Made by a program: the position numbers and the translations under genes. From an uncultured Ruminococcus sp. (GTDB lineage: Bacteria > Bacillota > Clostridia > Oscillospirales > Acutalibacteraceae), in contig CADCOZ010000390.1 of NCBI GenBank assembly GCA_902803125.1, forward strand, positions 1 to 7,160: a DNA stretch of 7,160 nucleotides. The letters run 5' to 3'. The notes below the pieces were generated by a model. It was not told where the DNA came from. It worked only from the letters and a program-made list of their open reading frames with translations, and made no database searches. Positions 1 to 4,700 of the stretch are shown one piece after another (position 1 is the stretch's first letter; each line of letters begins with the position of its first letter).

Positions 1-1
1 A

Positions 2-1606
2 GCCCACCATGCCCTGACCGAAGCGGAATTCAACGAAGCATTTGACGATGACCCGATTGCTGAATATTCCTATACCTACGACAAAAACGGTCAAACCTAT
101 ACGGCAGTGGTGACACAGCATGAAAGAGGCAACTATGCTGACTATGATGTAGTTGTCACGGGCAACGGCAAAACCTATACCGGCACCATTGATTTGGTGG
201 ATGATTTCAGAGGAGCCGCATCCCCCATTACACAGCCGTCTGTTCCGTCAACCTTCTCAGGGTTGGACGGCTTTGACCCGCTGAGCTATTATAAGGAATA
301 TGGAACAGCACCCACTACGGCAGTTCAAGCTTTGACACTGACAGAAAAACTGCCGGATGGTTCCACCGCAACACCCGCAACCATCAATTTTGACAGTACC
401 TCTTTTGTTCAGCAGTCCCGCAGTGCCATCGGTTACGGGGCAGAAAAGGTGTCTGACTTCCCGTATGAGGGGCCGCAGTATGTCTTTACAGATACCAATA
501 ACCCGAACAACACCTTCACTCTGACGCTTGACCCCCGCAGTCCGTACAAATATAAGGTAGTGCATAATCCCGATGAAAACGGGAATGGCGACTGGACACT
601 CATTGACGTGCCAGACACCATTGATAACGCATCGGATTGGCTGCACACGGCCTTGTCGGATCCGAACCTTGAATGGAAGAATAGACAAGGGGATGTCATC
701 AACGCCCCCACGATTCCGACATCCTTTACCGTCACCACCCGTCCGTATACGTCCTTCAGCAACTGTATGGTGCAGTTCCATGTGTCGAAGTATGACCAGT
801 CCGGCCGTGAAATTATCTATAGAGTGCGTGAGCTGACGACCTACGGCTGTTCTCCCAGATATTGGTTCGACAGTGTGCCGCCCGAAGGCGATAACCCCGA
901 AATCACCCGTTACCTGATTGTCAACCCGACACAGGGACCCGGCAACAGTGCCATGTTCACCAAAAACTGGCTGGATAACGGCGACCAGAACGCCCAGAAT
1001 CCCGTTCGGCTGTACTATGCCCCCAAAACAGACAGCAACGGTCAGGTAGTGCTGACAGACGGCAAAGCCACCTATCCCTTCAGCGGCGTGGAAGGGCAGG
1101 AAGATTTCTATTTTTCTGATGTCTATCAGCAAAAGCTTGACGGCAGTATCACAGCGGTGGCCAACCAGCCAACACCGGTTTCGGATATTCCCGCCACGGC
1201 TCAAGCGAATAAACTGTATGATAACGATAATCAGGCCAGCGGCATTTCAAGAGATGTTACCAGCCGATATAAGTACGGTGCCACCCTCTACACAGAGAAT
1301 ATGTGGACAGAGGAACTGGATTTGGATGAAGATTATGTGTATAATCCGAAGGACTTCATGGAGTTTATCGAGGACGGCACCTTCAACAATTTCTATCCGA
1401 TAGACTATATAAAGACCCTTACTTATAGCGGCAGTCCGTATGCTTCCTTGGGCAGTGACAAATATCACTTGGAAACGGGCAATCCAACGATGGTTACCAG
1501 TGCCGACAATAATAAGCAGTGGATCTATCTGCTGCACTCTGCTTTATACGGCACAGAGATGTCCACCGCGAAGCCGTTACCGGCCAGTCCATCGAGCGTT
1601 ACCTGA
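2..1606 (+). CDS. Giant surface protein with Cna_B-like domains, upstream part (5' partial, ends at frame break)
   Basis: The frame is open from base 2 with no start that looks real. The first possible initiators (for example GTG at 107) fall in the middle of a beta repeat and have no ribosome binding site, so the true start lies upstream. The 534 visible codons are Thr/Asp/Tyr-rich, with no transmembrane segment or signal peptide. A beta-repeat unit comes first (89-196). Two Cna_B-like segments follow: one ends with the E-box-like YRVRE (Glu at 830) and the closing strand YLIVN (Asn at 923); the next opens with FTKNW (Lys at 962, Trp at 968). Such domains form rigid stalks of Gram-positive adhesins. 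The frame ends at TGA 1604-1606, but the last 20 or so residues look like out-of-frame sequence, and matching protein resumes in the -1 frame. I read this as the front portion of one gene shared with the downstream frame. The exact family is not recognised. Confidence 0.85.
   Translation, partial: AHHALTEAEFNEAFDDDPIAEYSYTYDKNGQTYTAVVTQHERGNYADYDVVVTGNGKTYTGTIDLVDDFRGAASPITQPSVPSTFSGLDGFDPLSYYKEYGTAPTTAVQALTLTEKLPDGSTATPATINFDSTSFVQQSRSAIGYGAEKVSDFPYEGPQYVFTDTNNPNNTFTLTLDPRSPYKYKVVHNPDENGNGDWTLIDVPDTIDNASDWLHTALSDPNLEWKNRQGDVINAPTIPTSFTVTTRPYTSFSNCMVQFHVSKYDQSGREIIYRVRELTTYGCSPRYWFDSVPPEGDNPEITRYLIVNPTQGPGNSAMFTKNWLDNGDQNAQNPVRLYYAPKTDSNGQVVLTDGKATYPFSGVEGQEDFYFSDVYQQKLDGSITAVANQPTPVSDIPATAQANKLYDNDNQASGISRDVTSRYKYGATLYTENMWTEELDLDEDYVYNPKDFMEFIEDGTFNNFYPIDYIKTLTYSGSPYASLGSDKYHLETGNPTMVTSADNNKQWIYLLHSALYGTEMSTAKPLPASPSSVT
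89..196 (+). repeat. Beta-repeat unit 1 (Y-T-A...Y-V-V-VT-G..TYTGT type)
   Basis: About 36 residues follow the pattern TYTAVVT, a short polar loop, YDVVVTGNGKTYTGT. The same arrangement of a strand Y-x-A-x-x-T, a loop, Y-x-V-x-VT-DG-x-x-x-Y recurs at 1747-1839, 2062-2160 and 2416-2523. It looks like a small paired-strand unit of a surface stalk. No named family is assigned. Confidence 0.5.
341..937 (+). other. Cna_B-like domain (first visible, expanded)
   Basis: The C-terminal half is the clearest part. FHVSKYDQSGREIIYRVREL matches the usual Cna_B pattern of a penultimate strand, a KYD-x-x-G-x-EI-x-Y turn and an E-box strand (Glu at 830). It is followed by a variable loop and the closing strand RYLIVN with Asn at 923. 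The N-terminal boundary is a guess: TLTEKLPDG near 335-358 (Lys at 347) could be the first strand. The sequence between includes a beta-rich stretch, YKYKVV, then a DWTLIDV strand. If Lys 347 is correct the domain is about 200 residues, roughly twice the normal size. Isopeptide formation is inferred, not shown. Confidence 0.5.
938..1220 (+). other. Cna_B-like domain (second visible)
   Basis: It follows directly on the closing strand of the previous domain. It opens with AMFTKNWLDNGDQ and PVRLYYAP (Lys at 962, Trp at 968), matching the Cna_B first strand K-x-W, the D/N-rich loop and the second strand x-V-x-L-Y. Next comes ATYPFSGV, then a DFYFSDVYQQKLDGS segment resembling the usual strand-plus-turn before the E-box. 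I cannot find a convincing E-box Glu or a closing Asn strand, so the end is uncertain and the domain may be degenerate or interrupted. It probably continues the stalk begun upstream. Confidence 0.5.
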
Positions 1607-1740
1607 TGGATGAGGACGGACACCCCTATCCCAGCAGTGAACACCCCTATACGCCGGAAGCTACGGGCTATAAGCTGAAGGTAGATGTGGAGGATTTCGA
1701 ACAGGAACAGCAGTATACATTGTCCGGTCAGGTCAATAAT
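1221..1740 (+). other. Unrecognised segment of the giant protein, spanning the frame break
   Basis: About 175 residues (both frames joined) are acidic and Tyr-rich, including WTEELDLDEDYVYNPKDF and an NNFYPIDYIKTLTY stretch, then LLHSALYGTE, the frame break, and VHREAVTGQSIERYL. This is less strand-like than its surroundings, with possible short helices around 1350-1380 and 1515-1610. No catalytic motif or known family is evident. It may be an inserted globular domain or the long loop of a Cna_B-like domain. It ends with TLSGQV just before repeat unit 2. Confidence 0.4.
1516..1603 (+). other. Net -1 frame break within the giant gene
   Basis: The upstream frame has its stop at 1604-1606. The downstream frame has its last upstream stops at 1510-1515 (two adjacent TAA). 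The switch must therefore lie between. Protein texture looks right in the first frame up to about 1558 (LLHSALYGTE) and right in the second frame from about 1561 (VHREAVTGQSIERYL). One extra base near 1556-1561 would rejoin them, for example as GTE-D-VHRE. TTA, a codon rare elsewhere in this gene, appears twice in the first frame here (1544, 1577), fitting loss of coding register. No homopolymer and no canonical X-XXY-YYZ slippery heptamer is visible. A sequencing or assembly error, or a genuine one-base deletion, are the simplest explanations. Confidence 0.8.
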
Positions 1741-4700
1741 ACCACCGTGAACTATACTGCCGTGTTCACATACCAGAATAATAGCAAGTATGCTTATCAG
1801 GTAACGGTCAGTGACGGCACGACAAAATATACGCTTCAAAACGGTAACCCCTGTACGGTGCAGGCAGAAGATGCCTTTGTCAATTTGGGAACCCTGCTCA
1901 TTCCGACAGATGACAGCACTGTAACGCTGACCAATGCAGACGGCACACAGTCTATTACCCTGAACAAGACCTTCCAATCCAATAAAATCAACGATACCGT
2001 GAAAAAATATGTCCTGACCACTGAACGGGAGGTTGTAATAGATGGTGAAACGGTCACACAGCCGCACAGCTATCTGGCCACTTTTACAGGAGTGCCGGAC
2101 AGCCCGACCAAGTATGATGTAGAAGTGACAGACGGCACAGATACCTATGTTTACATGAAGGGAACGAGTACCTATGCCAACGGGGATTGGACAACGACCT
2201 ATGCACGGGACAGCATTGAGTTTACCAACAATCCCTCTGATTTGGGCGATGCCCTGATCCGTTCCGGCAAGCTGCTGCGAAAGGAATCAGATCCCACCCA
2301 AATTCTGCGGCTGAAATCGACCGGTGAAGGGAGCAAACCCCTCTTTACCAGTACCCCTGCCGAAGAAACAGCCTACCGCATTACAGATAAGGGAAGTAAC
2401 CTTCAGAGCGAAATAGACGATGTGGTATATACCCTGAACTTCACGCAGGATCCGAACCGGACCAATGTCTATTATGCTGAGGTGACCAGTAGTACCAGTA
2501 CCGATGTTTACACCGGAACGGTTACCACCGATATGGGCGTTGTTGATCCGGATTTGGCAAAATGGGTGATTGCCCATCGGAATACCTTTACTGACGGCTC
2601 GCAAACACTGGTATTCGGCGAGGACGAAAGCCGCTACGAAACCGAAAAGCTGACACCGTCCCATATCCAGAAGAATGTGCTGATTACCAACAGCTACAGC
2701 CCCGATAAATCCTCGTTCCAAACCGAAGTGAATGTGGATAAGGAATGGACAACCAATGACGGCAGCAGCGTAGGTGCCGAATACGGCAATCAGTATAACC
2801 GTTTGTTCCAGTTCCTGATTCAGCGTAAAACCGCACGTCTTGAAACCAAGAACATTTTCAGCATTAAGGCAGGCGGTCAGCACCTGCAATTCTATACCGA
2901 TGCCTCCAAAACAGAGCCAACAGACGAAACCACCAGTTATTATAGCATTATCTATGACGAACCCCAGCTGGTAACCCTGCCGTATTATCCCGTTGGGGCA
3001 GAGGAGGTGGAAGACAATCTGGTGACACCGACAGCAGAAGAGTTCAGCGTGTATATTCTTCTGCCGAAGCAGCACACAAATGATCCGGACGAGTATGTCA
3101 AGCTGGATGCAAGCACCCTGCAAACTCATCCGGAATACTTCCTCTTTAGCCGTATGACCAGCGGCACAGATTTGAGCGGCGGCCGCATTACCGCACAATC
3201 GGCGGTATTCCAGAAGGAAATCTATTTGCAGTCGCTGAACTACGATACACTGGAAGTAAATGCCAACCTGATTCCGGTAACAATAACGGTTGACCTGACC
3301 AATCCAAGCCATTATCTGGTGCAGGTTACGGGTTTGGCGGCATACGGACAGGACGGTACGCTATACACCTATAAAGCCGTGGAAGATGCGAGTGACTTGT
3401 TCGAGCAGTACCAAAAGCCCGACCCCGTCACGGATGAAGTAACGGATACCTCTGAGCAGGAAATCCACCGTCCGAACGATGTCAATACCTCTGCCAACTG
3501 GGTAGCCGATTTGTATTTGTACAACCGGCTGAAAACCGCCAATATCGGCATTATCAAGCTGTTCGGTGCGGAGCTGCCCGATGGCACGGTGGCAAGAATC
3601 CCCAAAGAGGACTATGCCCAGTTCTTTGATGACGGCTATTTCAGTAACCTGACCTTTAAGATTATCGGTGAATCCGATGCCGGTATCTTCAATATTGTCC
3701 GTACCATCAGGGGTACCTCTCTGATACCGGAATGGAGCGAAAACGCCACGTTCAAGACCGAGGAAGGCGGAGCCTACTATTACTTCACCATTGATGAGAA
3801 GCAGAAAAGAAACGACTATCTGCCCATCAAGGACCCTGTTGGCAATCTCTACCGATTCTATATTACGGAAGTCAGTTCCGGTTCGGCGGCAGATGACAGC
3901 ACCCATGCCGGACAGATTACCACCTATGTGGGACGTTCCGAAAAGGATTTCGGCACGGAAACCATTGACGATTCCACCACACCGCCCACCGTCAGCTTTG
4001 CTTCTGTTTTTGCTTTGGACAGCAAAACACCTGTGGCTGTGTATGACTCTGCCTATAACGGCATGGTCTTGTTCAGCGGTTTGGCGGCAGGAATGTATCA
4101 ATACACTCTCGGCACGGACACAACGCCGACCGGCACCGTGACCATCGCCGATCCTCAAACAACCGTTAAAACCACGCCTTCGTTCCAAAATAACGGTTCC
4201 ATCGAACTGCTGTATAAAGGCACCATACCGGAAGGCACTACGATTCAGTATGCCTTGGACGGCGGCACACCGGTGACAGCCGTCAACGGACGGGTGGTAT
4301 TTGATTCCTTGGCGGCAGGCAGCCATACCTATCAGTATACGGTCACACCGGCGGGTGACAATCCCACAGTAACCACCTCCGCATCCTATACCGTTGTGGT
4401 TTCTTCCAATACCGCCATCACGGTCACACCGACATCCGCTTCAGCCTATACGCTTGCACTGACCCAATATAATGACAACGGCGAAACGGAAACCGGTGCT
4501 GTATTTACCCTGAAAGAAACCAGTGCCGCACCCGAAACAGCACAAACCGCCAAAAGCCTGCTGAAGCACGTTGACCTTCAGAGTAAAAAAGCCGTGCAGA
4601 CGGCAACGGCGGCAGAAAATATCACCACCTTCAGCGGACTGACCGCCGGAACCGATTATACTTACCGCATAGATGAGGAAGAAACGATTCGTCACATTAT

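Noticed and set aside
107..109. GTG as the start of the first gene
   Set aside because: The frame is open upstream to base 2. The GTG falls within a beta-repeat strand (TYTAVVT), with no ribosome binding site and no signal peptide following.
257..1204. 315-codon reverse-strand open frame
   Set aside because: It lies in codon register with the sense frame and its translation is Ile/Gly/Cys/Arg-rich without domain pattern. It has no ribosome binding site and lies opposite clear Cna_B-like coding.
1510..1606. Programmed -1 ribosomal frameshift site
   Set aside because: No X-XXY-YYZ heptamer in the needed frame is present in the overlap, and I see no clear stem-loop or pseudoknot just downstream. 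A sequence error or mutation is simpler.
2287..3312. 341-codon reverse-strand open frame
   Set aside because: Codon-register shadow of the sense frame that persists because TTA, CTA and TCA are rare. The sense strand carries the VDKEW and LITNSY domain motifs.
3791..4141. 116-codon plus-strand open frame in another frame
   Set aside because: It overlaps the SpaA-like coding frame completely and its Arg/Pro/Thr-rich translation has no domain features.
3361..4326. 321-codon reverse-strand open frame
   Set aside because: Same type of shadow, bounded by the sense CTA codon at 3361. The translation shows no recognisable domain.
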